Shown in pieces: positions 10,991 through 22,820 of a stretch of 64,000 nucleotides of DNA. Position numbers and translations under genes: made by a program. Under the pieces are notes generated by a model. The model made no database searches. It was given only the letters and a program-made list of their open reading frames with translations, and was not told the DNA's origin. This DNA comes from Fasciola hepatica. Its lineage: Eukaryota; Platyhelminthes; Trematoda; Plagiorchiida; Fasciolidae. The DNA is taken from positions 10,202,001 through 10,266,000 of the forward strand of contig CANUEZ040000168.1 in the NCBI GenBank assembly GCA_948099385.1, in the 5' to 3' direction. How positions within the stretch are numbered: position 1 is the first letter of the stretch; each line of letters starts with the position of its first letter.

Positions 10991-12835
10991 TTGTCAAGCT
11001 GTCACCATATACGTAGTTATTAACTTCATTGGTTTCTCAGGTCCCGAGTTATTAAGCAGGGATTGATACCAATTACTTCATCCCCATCAGAGACACTGCA
11101 AGACAATATGGATTGTGCATAGGTTTATCATAAATTGTTATATACTCTTTTCCTAGTGAGACGTAAACAGTGGCGAAGATTAAAAAATGTAAAAGACCGT
11201 GTCTGCGAAAAAAGTACTTGTGGGAAAACTTGTGTTCGAATGTTCCAGTGCTGACGTTGCGTTCAGTATTTGCAGCTATGGTGAACGATCTCACAACTCG
11301 TTTTGTCGAGATACAGAAAACTGTAAACATCTAAAACCTCAGTTTGCATATTCGAACAATGCGGGTGCATCGGTGAGGCTGCAGCACTGCATAATTGGAG
11401 GGTACAACCTCACACGAACAGATATTAACGTCTGTTTTTGCAACTGTGAGATTCGCAGTTGCGGTTCGTAGTCTCCACAGGAACAAGAACTATCAATGAA
11501 TGCTTGCATCATATTATGCAAACATCAACTCAGGATCCCTTGTAGCAAAAACCCCTAGAAACTGAACAGCTTTTCGCCAAGTTTCCAGCGGTTTTTACTG
11601 CTACACTGACCGTTTTTCGAGCGGCTTCTGCGTGGTTTCCGACAGGTGTCTGGAATTTTTCTTAAAGTTTTCTGAGAAGTTCGCTCCAGTGGTTTGAAAT
11701 ACAGGAAATACTCCGTTAACTTCTGTCACCATTCCAAAAACAAGTAATGCGATGCTCACCTCTGCCCCACAAATTATGACCTTCCAAACAATTGTTTCCG
11801 TCTGACCCATTTAGAGGGCTTGAAGTGGACCGATCTATAAAGACGCTCTTCATGGTGCTTCAATGAATTAGACCAAAATATTGAAATAAAACGCCAACAA
11901 GGCTAAGCATATTACTCCTGTCGTCGGTTTTCTTCATATCAGTTTACTCTTATTCCTATTGAAGTGGTTTGTAAGCAAACCGACCGAAATCCGGTTGGAA
12001 ACCACGGCTACTAGCGGGCTTTGTGGTACAAGGGACTGTCTTCTAAAAAAGTCAAACTAAAGGGGTGTTCTTCGGCGATACTCATTTGCAAGTACAAAAG
12101 TTTGCAGATGAATTGTCGATGAGTGAGGTGCTCTGTTATCCTGTTCTGTATTTGAAGATTCTGTAACTAGAGGCAATTTTCCCGGGACTATAATCCTTTT
12201 CATCGACGAAAAATACAATATTTAGTACAGTGATGTAGGCAAAATGAGGTTACCAGCACCGATTCACCTTTTCCCGAGGTGGCGGTACAAACCGAGTGTG
12301 CTCAGTTCGGTCATGATTCGATCAGTAACGATTCCTCATCCTTCAATGAAGCTTCTGAAGTCCAGCAGTGACATTTAAAATTTTAAGCACATTCGTACTA
12401 ACCTGGTTCAACAGAATTTCATTTTCCTTTGTTCCAGAATCTGGACGTAGAGAATAACGACCGTTCGTTGGAAATGGCGGTGTACGTGCAAGCACTGAAT
12501 TGGGAAAAACATAAATGTGTTTCGCAAAACACGTCCATATGAACTTGTTTTCGCTGTATTATAAATGTTTTAAAACGGACCTTTTCACATGCAATTTGCG
12601 AGTTCACTCCACTAGATGATGTGTGCTGGATTATGGCTGAGGTTATTGTTACAACCGTGGCGAACTCCAGTTTAACCCTAGAATCATAGCGTATCAACTG
12701 AGAGGGATACGCATATTTAGGTGTAATAAGTCCAAACCAATACTTGAAACTAATTTGTGGCAACGGGGTCCGTTTTAATCAGATACGGCCATCGTCACCT
12801 AAGCGTCTTCTGACCGTCAACTAAGCGATCCTTTT
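10991..12835. other. unassigned region, no gene or repeat recognised
   Basis: Base composition changes here: the pyrimidine bias of the preceding LINE is lost. A minus-strand frame at 12419-12763 (114 codons) and short frames near 11199-11521 lack recognisable motifs. I see no splice-framed exon series. Confidence 0.3.
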
Positions 12836-14204
12836 TGTTTCAAAGGAGACCTTCCTTTAAACCTCACCAAATTCCAAAGCTAGACCATAAACACGGGGCC
12901 GGTTGTAATGGCTTGAGATCGAAGCAAGTGGCCTCTCAGGTCAAAGAATCGGGCTTTGTAACAGACAAAGGCTTCGGGCTGTCGAATCAGTTTACTACAG
13001 CAGCCAATATGGCCAAGAGAGAACTCTGTCAAGTGAGATCAACTAGGTCGTGTACAGAGCCGGAGATTTTCGTTCCGATATACCAAGCCATAGTCAGGCC
13101 GCGGATGAAGTACTGCGTGCAACCCTGGGCACCGTAATAGCGGAGCGATATGGGATGTCCGGAGAAAATGCAGGAGCTATCCACTAAAATGGTGACCGCA
13201 CAAGGCGGGTTTTGATACACAGAGCGTCTTAACCCCATGGATTATTCTCGCTGAAAAGGTGGCGCCTTAACGGGGATAAGATGGAAACCTTCAAGGCAAT
13301 GAGGGGAACGTAGTGACCCCGATCGTTTTGAAAAAGCGACCGTTTTCTGGACAGCATTCTGGACCTATTTTCTCTACGATCTTTTCTGACGTTTGACATC
13401 GATTTCATAGTGTTGTCCGAATGCGTACTTTTTACTGAACTAACTTTTCCGAGGTTTCCGTCGACTTCGTTTCGAGATACTCTCACTATCGGTTCTTCGC
13501 CGATTGTACTCGATCCCAGTTTGCTTTCTGCACAGCCGTTGCGTTTCGTTTTCTGTTCAGTGTATCTCTAGTACCGGTACTGTTTCGGTGCCACGGTATA
13601 TAGAATACACCTCGCATCTGTAAACCGATTTGCTTCTTCTCTATTCGTCCGATAGAGGGAATAACGTTGGTTTTCCGCTACCAGACCACATAGAAGACAC
13701 GATAACAAGCCCCCCTCGAAAGTCTCCTTTAGGACTGCCAGGTGTAAATCGAGAAGATCTTTTTTCTCCGATCCCAGATAGAAGCACAAGGAGGCATAGC
13801 CTTATAATACAAAGGAAACGCTCAGGGCTTCAAATTAGGGCGAATTAGTTCTCCAATAGAGTGGCGCGCTATCAGGGTAAGCTCCCCAAGGAGATCATAA
13901 ATACCACAACATTGAAGGTTTTAGGGAAAGCAGTAGACCATTGTTGGGTGGCAGTATACCCTGAAACATGCTAGGCAGTTTTTAGGGTCAAACCTAATTT
14001 ACTCATTGTTTCCACCTTTCTCTGCCAGGGCTGAAACTGCACAAAGTTTTTGTCTCACAGAAGAAGGGAATCACGCAGTGTTGGAGGCTGCGAAAGTGTA
14101 CCGACAAAACAACTTTCTGGACACGCGACTGACTCTAGCCATACATAGTCCTGCGCAAACTGAGCTGAACTGAACTGAACTGATCTGATCTGACCTGATC
14201 TGAC
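12836..14204 (+). mobile_element. 5'-truncated CR1-like LINE copy (same family as 17980-22820), interrupted
   Basis: This aligns with 21900-22820. It begins inside the reverse transcriptase thumb (GGAGACCTTCCTTTAAACC against 21900). It keeps EPEIFVPIYQAIVRP at about 13052-13096 and CATAGCCTTA at about 13796. It ends in a degenerate CTGAA/CTGAT pentamer tail at 14159-14204. The coding part is full of stops. It keeps a glutamine codon (CAA at about 13117) where the longer copy has a TAG at 22174. A 420-430 bp element splits it at 13308-13736. Confidence 0.8.
13308..13736 (-). mobile_element. nonautonomous DNA element, copy 1 (inserted in LINE)
   Basis: It is homologous along its whole length to 27780-28199, in the opposite orientation. 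It has no long coding frame of its own. Compared with the uninterrupted LINE near 22349-22360, the insertion splits an AATGAAAGGACTC-like site, and the bases ending in GGA occur on both sides (TGAGGGGA left, CTTTAGGA right). This fits a diverged 8-bp target duplication. Confidence 0.7.
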
Positions 14205-14414
14205 AACATCTGCATTACACTAGCGGAGCCGTTGTCGCCCTTGATGGGTGTAGACTCTTTCAAGCTTTTAGAACTCGCAGCTCTTCCCCCTCTATTTAGG
14301 CCAATCTTCATCTGTAGGGATATGACAGTCAGTAATGTCATCTTCTCCCACCAATGATATAACCACTTCCTCATACGGGGCCACTTTTCCCATGATGCAG
14401 TGTGACTCCCCCCT
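14205..14414 (+). other. leader of the second LINE
   Basis: About 200 bp of noncoding sequence lie between the pentamer tail of the previous LINE and the first recognisable frame of the next. No promoter motif could be identified. Confidence 0.3.
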
Positions 14415-14804
14415 GTGGCCAATGTCTCACTCCTCAATTCGAAAGGGGCAATCCTCCAAAAGGCGCCGCCAAAGGATGCACTAAGATGCGCTGTCCAAAG
14501 TCAGGCTGCAGAGATAGTTGAACTAAAGGCCACTGCCCGCACCCTTAGGGATGAGTTGACCAGCCTGAAAAGTTTGGCTATGAAATTCCTCCCGTTGTCC
14601 CAGGCAGCCGATCAGATGTGTAGAGTATCTGAACAGCAAATTCCTGATGTCACCAAGATTTTGCAAGACACAGAGAAAAGCTCCAAGCGGGCCATCCTTT
14701 GGGGTCGCTTTCCCAACTCGGATCACCCTCACGACACCTGTACTCAAGTGTTTAACCGCCTTAAGCTCCCTCTCAGTTTAAAGGTCGGTCCGCTTGGCTG
14801 GTAA
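14415..14804 (+). pseudogene. LINE ORF1 fragment (coiled coil plus RRM-like start)
   Basis: The 129-codon frame contains an alpha-helical stretch rich in A, E, L and K (residues about 25-60), then KRAILWGRFPNSD near 14688. That resembles the beginning of the nucleic-acid-binding domain of LINE ORF1 proteins. The reading can be continued in other frames to about 15300 (NEIIFTEAAKRIVSS near 14835), so the original ORF1 was longer and has been broken by shifts and stops. The role would be RNA binding in the element RNP. The family call is by general pattern only. Confidence 0.45.
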
Positions 14805-15312
14805 CCAAAGGCCCCCACCGGGTACACGGCATTCTAAATGAAATAATCTTCACAGAGGCGGCCAAACGAATCGTTTCCTCAGCCGCAAGGCTCAAGGAGG
14901 AAATTTAAGGGCTCAAGGGACTACCCGTTGGCAAGCCACTCCACCTAAGGCTCCGCAGTGAGAGGGCTAAGCCAGCGACCCCACAAGAAACCGATCCCAA
15001 GCTCAGAGTGCTGCCCGTCGTGCAGATAACGTCTTGAGGATCCAGCTCCATGCTCACCATCCACTGCCTCCCTACTCCATCTCCCGTTGCGGAAAGTATC
15101 CTCATTAGTAGACCTGATGCTTCTAAACATCTGAAGCCTACAAAAAGTCTCCCGGGCCCCGCCGTTGCTAATAAGACAGCATTACCGGACGGGACGCACC
15201 CATCCCTGAGCCCAGACGCAAACAGGAACCCGTTCCTGCTGGAAGCTACAGTGAGGAGGTCAACGCAAAAGAGAAGATATCTATACCGACACCCCCATCT
15301 TTTCACGTATTG

Positions 15313-17620
15313 ATTCTTTGTGGGTTGTGTTTACCCTCTCTGGGACAGATACCCTACTGTTTGGTGTAGTCTATCACCCTCCCACATGCAATTCAACCGA
15401 TAGCCTAGATCTCATAGACTTATTATGCTCTCTGAAAAGCTACACAGACTTCATCCATCTGTTAGTCACTGGTGACTTCAACTCGCTCAATATCGACTGG
15501 CAAATAGCTGACATCCCTGATCGCACCTTTGGTGAACCCCTCCTAGATCTCGTAGTCAAGATCTCATGAGTGCAAAAAGTAAAAGATCCGGCCAGATATC
15601 GCACAGGATATGACTCCTCCCTAATAGACCTGGTCATAACCAATGAATTGTTCCAAATAAAGGTGGTGCACCACTTGCAACCCCTCGGCAAAAGTTATCA
15701 CATTCTCGTCGGGTTCGATTACATTGTGAGGTGGCCCCCTTTCCCACATAAATAAAAAAAACCTTGAGATCCTTCAAAAGGACCAATTTTGACCAAGTCT
15801 GTGCATTTGTTCTCTCCCAGCTGAATTCAGTTAACCTAGGTAAATCTGCTGATGAAATGGCAGAGAACCCCAGAGAGTTGATCTTCTCAGCCAAAACGCT
15901 ATTTGTCCCCAGAATTTGCCTTCCACGGGTCGGTAGGCGTCCCTTCCCTCGCCCCGTCAGGGGCATTATGGGAGAACGCGCACGCCCCTTTGTTAGATAT
16001 AAAACCACAGGCCTTGCCCGCGACGCAGAAAAATTCAGGGGTCTTCGCAACAAATGCAAATACAAGATTAGATCCACTCAAAATTCAGTCTAACGATCTG
16101 TACTTGCCCGAGCTTGGAACAATAAAGCATTTTGCTTTCAATACATGCGTCTTCTAAGGGATATAGCCCCAAGGTCACTTGTTGTCAAAGGTCAGGCAGG
16201 ATCTCCAATCACTTCCCCCTGTCAAGTAGCCGAGGCCTTCAGCCCGTACTTTCGTACAGCTCTTAGCTCCCCACCCATATCATCCCACCGTACCATGCGC
16301 CCGACATATCTGGTCGCTACACTTAACCAAGTCACTATTCCCGTTGGTACAGTCGCACAAGGTTTCCGATGGCTCAACCAATACTGCTCCATGGGTCCCG
16401 ACTTAATCCACCCCCGCACTCTCAAGGAAACCGCGGACACCTCAGCTGTTCCTTGTGCCTCTCTTTTCAGCCATGTGTTGAAGGCGGAGTCTTCCCTAGT
16501 AGCTGGGAAAAAGCAGTCATCGCACCCATCTATGCTTCCATTTGCAGGCCCATGAGTCTAACCAGCATCACCAGCATAATTTTCAAGCGAATTCTTAAGA
16601 ATGCCGTTCTTTCCCATCTACATAGAAATAGAATCCTCTCCCCGTCCCAAAGCGGGTTCTTCCTGGCAGATCAAGCATCACCAATATGCTCACTGTCGTG
16701 GATAGTCTGACGACAGCCCAAGATGATGGCCGGCCCTCACACGTCGTATTCGTCGATTTTGCTAAGGCCTTCGACAAGGTCCTCCATGCCCCTCTTCTTT
16801 ATAATTTGCAAACATGCGGGATTACTGGCCCCATGTGGGCCACCTTACTCAGCTTCCTTACCGACTATACCTTTGTGGTTGAGGTGGGGAACGTTTTGTC
16901 TCGACCCTCCCCAGTAACAACTGGGGTCCTCCAAGGGTCGATCTTAGGTCCTCTTCTTTTCTTGGTCTACGTGAATGATTTTCCTACCACCCTTCCTGTG
17001 AACACTGCCATGTACGCAGACGATGTAACCCTCTAGAGTTCAGGCTTTGAAAACCTGCTAGTTGCAGTTGATGAAAAAACACTGGTCCGAGGATTGGGAC
17101 CTCCCAGGTAATGATGACAAGTGCTTGAGCATGTCTTTCGGCAGAGTGACTGGTCACACGTTTTCCAATAACGAAGCAACCACACTGCCTAGGGTTGAGC
17201 GACACAAGGTGCTCGGTTTCTGTTTAGATTGTAACCTGTCCTTCTCTCTTCATCACCAACTTGCAAGCAAGTCTGCCTTCGAGTCCCAAATATGATTCGA
17301 AGGTCTTTCCGCGAATCTCTGGGGATGATTCCCTCATAAATGTCGGCACGCATATCAGATCTCTGCTGGAGTGCGGTAGTCAGAGAGTGCTTTCTGGTCT
17401 TGTCCGAGACGGCAAGATCCTAGAAAGAGTTCAGAGGGCCTCGACGAAAGCAGTGTGCGGTCCGCCCCGTCTACCTCATCCCGTCCGCCCCTTGCTCCTC
17501 AATCTCTATCCCCCTGACTTAAGACGCGTAAGAGGTGATCTGCTTCTGATGTTTCGCCTTTTTGAATTAGGTCAAAGCGACTGCTTTTTCTCCGTCTGTC
17601 CGGCCTCTCTTCTCTGATCA
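15313..17620 (+). pseudogene. decayed LINE ORF2 (endonuclease-RT, CR1/Jockey-like)
   Basis: The endonuclease is truncated at its start. It enters at VVYHPPTCNSTD (near 15369), with GDFNS at 15471-15485. Reverse transcriptase pieces follow in shifting frames: FVDFAKAFDKVLH near 16753, TGVLQGSILGPLLF near 16921 and the catalytic YADD at 17013-17024, closed by a TAG at 17034. The C-terminal region (LVRDGKILERVQRAS) ends at 17617. At least four frame changes separate the parts, so it is inactive. A 14-base C run lies downstream at 17934-17947. It differs in sequence from the other LINEs here and is a separate family. Confidence 0.8.
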
Positions 17621-18346
17621 CAGCAGAAGGGTTTTCAAACCGAGACCATGCACTTCATTACGAGTTAACGTTTTTAGCTATAGGTTTGTTACTCTATGGA
17701 AGGCACTTCCGGAAGATACTGTCCCCTCGTAGAACAAAACTATCTTTAAGAAAAGTTGGACCTCTACACGGGTTTCTCCAGGTAATTTCTGGTCCACAAA
17801 AAAGTGAATTGGATGTCTTTTATTGCATTTCCATTCCGTTATATGTTCATGAAAGTCGCACTCCCATTCCGCCTAAGGCATTGTCCACAGTGAGACACTG
17901 CGTGATGAGTATTTCGTTTCTGTTTTCGCCTTGCCCCCCCCCCCCCCGCCTCGTTTTACTCTCATTTCAGCTCGGTTAATCCGGCAAAAGATCCAGGATT
18001 TCCTCAATAACTGGGACATTTGGACTCAAAGCCCCGAGCCTGTGTAGTACTTCAAGACTGAACACCAAATGAGTTGCCGCGTGGTTTGAATTTTCGAATT
18101 GCTCTCAGCGTTAAGCATTTTTGCATTGTTTGGTGGAATAGCACACGTTATTTCGCCAAACTAACGTATCGTAATTAGTATTTCGGTACGCGTACTTTTT
18201 GAAGAGTTCACTCTCTTCAGAGGAGTTTATTCCCTTCAAAAAGTGAGTATACATTTTGGTGTCCTTTTTGGTGTTTTTTGTTGGTGTCAGTGCAACTGAT
18301 ACCGGATAACATCTTTTTGTGGCGCTTTTTCTAGTGTACCGTTTTT

Positions 18347-18868
18347 GTGGAACTTTTTAGTGTGCGGGTTTGCTGCACTTGCCTTAGTGTACCGTTTGTG
18401 TCTGTTCATAAGGTGTGTTATTGTCCCACTGGTGTTCGAGACGAAATAATTGGGACAGAGGTTGATCCCATTGGTCAGGCAGTAAGCTGTGGGAACAATC
18501 AATGCACGGACATGGTGCAAGATGAGGGAATTCAATGCGACCAGTGTTGCATTTGGTTTTATCAAAAGTGCTCCAAGCTGGAAGAGAAAGACTTCGAGCT
18601 GCACATCAAGTACCCATCGCTCAAGTGGATATGCGCCCATTGCTTTGCGTTTGCAAGGGAGTGCTCGCGTATAATTCGAGGCGAACTAGGGAAAGGGGAC
18701 ACGAACATGAAGCTGGAACCAAGACTAGAGAGAGCCAGTTCAATCCATAGCCTAGAGGGAAAGGAAAACCGGGTGCCAGAGCACAAATTAAAAAAAGGCA
18801 ACTCAAGCCAAAGGGCAAAGAAAGCAAAGAGGCAGCAGGATTCACCAATGTGGGGAAAAGCCTCCTGA
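18347..18868 (+). pseudogene. LINE ORF1, N-terminal part with degenerate PHD-type zinc finger
   Basis: The zinc finger lies at about 18488-18640. It has a first cysteine pair (CGNNQC), CDQC, then WFYQKC and finally WICAHC. The spacing C-x2-C-x4-[H]-x2-C matches a PHD finger, but the expected histidine is a tyrosine (TAT). A basic, charged tail follows. The frame opens with GTG, so the true start is unknown; the coding sense upstream of the finger looks plausible from about 18420. It stops at 18866-18868, but a neighbouring frame continues as a coiled coil (SLLTEVESLKEQVKRLD), so this is the first half of a shifted ORF1. Confidence 0.65.
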
Positions 18869-18945
18869 CGGAAGTGGAATCCCTCAAGGAGCAGGTCAAA
18901 CGCCTAGATGCTGAGGTGTAACGCACGAAGCGTGACACTGAGGTC

Positions 18946-19662
18946 ATGGAAGAGAGGAGTAGAAGGCTGCTACTTCATAACCTTAGGGAGAACATCGTTA
19001 AAGACTGTAGAATCAGGAAGGAGGAAAACCGCCGGCATATGGCTGAGGTTCTTAGGATGGCTGGCCTACCTCCCACGACACCAATAGTCAAGTGCCATCG
19101 AATAGGACTATGGCGTGGAGCACAACCAGCGCCGCCACGACCCCCGGTAGTTGTATTCCACAGTGTCTACTGGAAGGATATGCTGCTGTCCAGGGTGAGA
19201 GGAGTTGAGGGCAACACGCAGGGAATGGTTAGGGTTACACCTGACAGCCCAGCATTTGTCAAACCGGCTAATGCCATAGTCTCGCTGAGAACGGGCACAC
19301 CTGATCTTAAGAGGCCGAATCTACATATCGCGAAACTGGAGATGATTCCTCTTGGGAAGTCAACACCTAAGGCCCAAGGAGTAATCCAGGTACCAAAGGT
19401 GGCTTCAGGCTCCGGTATACAAAAAGCCAAAGATCAGGAAGTTCGAAAGACCAAAAATAAGGGGACTCACAGGGCATTCAGTCCGGTTGGCGTTGAGAAC
19501 GTGCAACCAGCCAGCCCGATTCTAAAGGAAACTCCCAAAAAGTCCTCTCTGGTGCAACCAGCGAAGTTGGAGGTATCAGAGGGAAAAGCCGAGGAAACCA
19601 GTTGGGCTGAGGTGGTCGCAAGACCATCCGGCCCATCGGTACGGCCACTCAAAAGGGGGTAA
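18946..19662 (+). pseudogene. LINE ORF1, C-terminal part (coiled coil and RRM-like domain)
   Basis: It begins in a coiled coil that can be read back to about 18865 through one TAA (at 18919). RRLLLHNLRENIV and a stretch with VKCHRIG and PPVVVFHS follow, as in the RNA-binding domain of LINE ORF1 proteins. The remainder is a P/K/S-rich linker ending in SWAEVVARPSG, a type of ending common in ORF1 proteins just before ORF2. The protein would coat the element RNA. The split from the zinc finger by a frameshift makes the copy defective. Confidence 0.6.
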
Positions 19663-19831
19663 CGTCCTTTGTGTATGTCCAGCCTGACACCGGGTCGACG
19701 GGTGGAAAAGAAAAAGCCACGAAACTCAGAGTGTCACTTGATATCCAAGATGCTGCACCGCCGACACCTTTGGAGGCAAAAAACGGGGCATCACCTCGGA
19801 GATTGCGCCCGAGGATACCCTAGCCCTATAA

Positions 19832-22430
19832 TTGGCAATGAAGTCAGTAACGAGGACCAGGGAACCGTCAATATGGTACACCAACACCTGCAGTCTCCCG
19901 GGAAAAAGAGGGGAGTTGACGGCTAGGATAGCAGAGTCTGATGTCGTTGAGTTGACGAAAACTTGGATAAAGCCATATACTGACAAGCGCTTCCAGGGAT
20001 ACGCTGCCTACAGACAGGATAGAACAGATGGAAGGCAGGGGGCGTTGTGGCACTTCTAATACGGACCGACATAGGCCATTGAGAGGCTCCGTTTAACTTA
20101 GTCTCCGGTAGTGTACAGGCCAGATCCTGCTTTATAAGGATCGAGGGGCGTACAGTATGCATTATCTGTATCTACAGGGCACCGCCAGCCACAGATGAGG
20201 AAGACGTTGAGCTCTTTCAAATGCTGGATGCGGTGCTGGCACAGACAAAGGAGTTCATCTTATTAGGGGATCTCAACCTACCCGAAATTAACTGGGAAAG
20301 CGGGATTGCACCAAGGGAATCAACGGGCGACAAGTTTCTGCAGTGGGTCCAGTTACACGCACTTACGCAGCATGTGACACAGGCCACTAGACACAGAGGT
20401 GGACAGCACCCGTCTCTCCTTGACTTAATCATAACGCGGCACCATCAGGACGTTAAGGAGACTAAGTGGGAAGAGCCACTTGGAAAAAGTGATCATGTAG
20501 TCCTAAGGGTCACACTAAGACTAAGCAAGGCGCCGAAGGAAATCGTGTTACGTCGGCGCTATGGGAGAATCAACATAGGTGAACTAAAGAGGGCGGCGGA
20601 GGAAACTCAGTGGATACCGAGACACACAAAGGCCTCCGTAGAGGAACGTTGGGAGACCATCAAGATGGGGCTACTCGAACTTACAGATGAGTTCGCACCC
20701 CTGACGGTGGCAAGCAGTAGAAATCTACCACCATGGTGGAAGTCAAAAGTCCGCAAGGCCATAGTTATTCGTAGGCAACGATGGGCGGCGTACAAGCTGT
20801 ACAGAACTCGGGTGGCATGGAATAGCTATAAGATGGCTAGGAACAGGGCTCAAGAGATCCAAAGAGTGGAGAAATATGCTTTCGAGCGTCGGTTAGCTGC
20901 GTCGGTCCGCACCATCCCAAAGCGATTCTACGCCTACGTGCAATCTCACAAACGTATGAGAGAGAGCGTAGCAACTTTGGAAGAAGCACAAGGACGACTA
21001 GCTCTAAACGACGAAGACAAGGCTGACATGCTCTTGGAATTCTTCAAGAGCATATATCGACCAGAAAATAGTTTGGAGGAAAGAATGGAGGGCCCACAGG
21101 CGCGTCCAATACCCGAACTTACTGTAGGAGAAGAAGAAGTGTACGCGGAGTTGCAAACGTTGAATAGAAATAAAGCAGCAGGTCCAGACGGGATTCATCC
21201 AGCAATCGTTCAGCCCCTGGCCGAGGTCCTGAAGGCTCCGGTGACGAAGCTGTATGAAACGTCACTTAGAGAGGGAATTGTGCCGGGAGACTGGAGGAGA
21301 GCAACAGTGGTAGGCATTTACAAGAGTGGACCCCGGCAAAAGTCCGAAAATTACCGGCCGGTTAGCTTGACTTCAGTGCTGTGTAAGTGCCTGGAGCGAA
21401 TAGTCAGGAAGCAGATCTCTAGGCACTTGGTTCAACACAACCTCATATCAAACGCTCAGCATGGGTTTGTTACAGGGCGATCCTGTCTGACGAATCTCCT
21501 GCTGTTCCTCGATGAGGTAACCAAGCGTCTGGACGAAGGGCAATAGATTGCGGTCTGTTACTTGGACTTCAGCAAGGCATTTGATTCCGTGAACCACAGA
21601 TTTCTGAACGTCAAACTGCAGTCCATGGGAATTGTTGGAAAGGCAAGACAATGGATAAGTAGTTTCCTAGCAGGGCGAACCTTCAGTCTTAAGGTGGGGA
21701 GTCATGTTTCAAAACCGGAAGGTGTAACAAGTGGGGTGCCACAGGGCTCGGTGCTCGGCCCTCTGCTCTTCCTCATCTTCATCAACGACCTAGCACGTGG
21801 GCTTACAAACCCCACCTTTATGTTTGCCGATGACGTCAAGCTAGCTGGAGTAGATATAGAACTTGACGTGTTAACAGTACAAAACTGGGCACGCAAATGG
21901 GACCTTCCACTAAACCACACCAAGTGTCAATGCTTGACCACAAATACAGGGGCTAGTGAGAATGGTGTGGGTTCGTTGCAAGTGGTCTCGCAGGTCAAAG
22001 ACTTGGGCGTTAAAATGGACAATAGCTTTAAGCCGTCAAAGCAGCGCACCTCAACAGCCAATACGGCCAGGAGAGAACTCTTTCGAGTTAGATCCAATAT
22101 GTCGTGTGGAGATCCGGAGATTTTCGTTCCGATATATCAGGCCATAGTTAGGCCGCATATGGAGTACTGCGTGTAGGCCTGGGCACCGTACTACCAGAAA
22201 GATATCGACTGTCTGGAGAAAGTGCAAGGGCTAGCCACTAGAATGGTGGCTGGGCAAAGGGAGTTTAACTACACAGAGCGTCTCCGTGCCCTAGACCTAT
22301 TCTCGATGAAAAGACGGCGCATTCGCGGGGATTTGATAGAAACCTTCAAGGTAATGAAAGGACTCAGGAATAAGTCGGGAAGACCTTTTCTCTCTGATCC
22401 CCGAGAGAGGTACAAGGGGGCATAGCCTTA
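19832..22430 (+). pseudogene. LINE ORF2 (CR1-like endonuclease-RT) with a few disabling changes
   Basis: The endonuclease starts at IWYTNTCSLPGKRGEL (about 19868) and shows IYRAPP, LLGDLNLPEINW and GKSDHVVLRV. A stop and shift lie near 20055-20090. From 20221 the frame runs to a TAG at 21544. Reverse transcriptase then resumes at once in the same frame: CYLDFSKAFDSVNH, SGVPQGSVLGPLLF and FADD at 21823-21834. It meets another TAG at 22174, where the related copy at 13117 has a glutamine codon. A final piece (LFSMKRRRIRGDLIETFKVM) ends near 22425. Without the two TAGs and the endonuclease lesion it would be complete, so it looks fairly young. Confidence 0.85.
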
Positions 22431-22781
22431 GATTACAAAAGAAACATTCGAGGCTCCAAATTAGGGCGAAGTACTTCTCAAATAGGGTGGTACCCTATTG
22501 GAATAAGCTCCCGGAGGAGGTCATAAATACCACAACCGTGAAGGCTTTTAAGAAAGCAGTAGATCTATGTCGGGTGGCAGTATACCCCGAGTTATGTTAA
22601 GCAGCTTTTAGGGTCAGATGCAACTTACTTGTTGTTTCCACCTTAATCTGCCAGGGCTGATAGTGCACAAAATGTCTGCCTTTCAGAAAAAAAATCACGC
22701 AGTGTTGGGAGCTACGGAAACGCGCCGACAACGCAACTATCTGGACACACGATTGGCTCTAGCCACACGAAGTCCTGTGCC

Positions 22782-22820
22782 AACTGAACTGAACTGAACT
22801 GAACTGATCTGGCCTGGTCT
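22782..22820 (+). repeat. (CTGAA)n 3' tail of CR1-like LINE
   Basis: Four to five CTGAA units decay into CTGAT and CTGGC variants. The same kind of tail ends the truncated copy at 14159-14204. About 25 bp after each tail also look alike (GCRTTACAC), so the true 3' end may lie slightly further on. Confidence 0.75.

Larger units (their letters stand above)
17980..22820 (+). mobile_element. near-complete CR1-like LINE with PHD-like ORF1 and pentamer tail
   Basis: A leader (from about 17980, containing two copies of TAGTGTACCGTTT) is followed by ORF1 (18347-19662), ORF2 (19832-22430), a 3' UTR and a (CTGAA)n-type tail at 22782-22820. Both frames are broken by a few stops and shifts, several of which look like CAG to TAG or CAA to TAA changes. 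The left boundary is not sharply defined. Confidence 0.8.

Noticed and set aside
12419..12763. Minus-strand 114-codon frame
   Set aside because: No recognisable domain, no ATG context or splice pattern that supports a gene.
13229..13486. Minus-strand frame, and its relative at 27912-28133, as a conserved small protein
   Set aside because: Both lie inside the 420-bp DNA element and owe their likeness to element homology; the frames do not keep the same limits.
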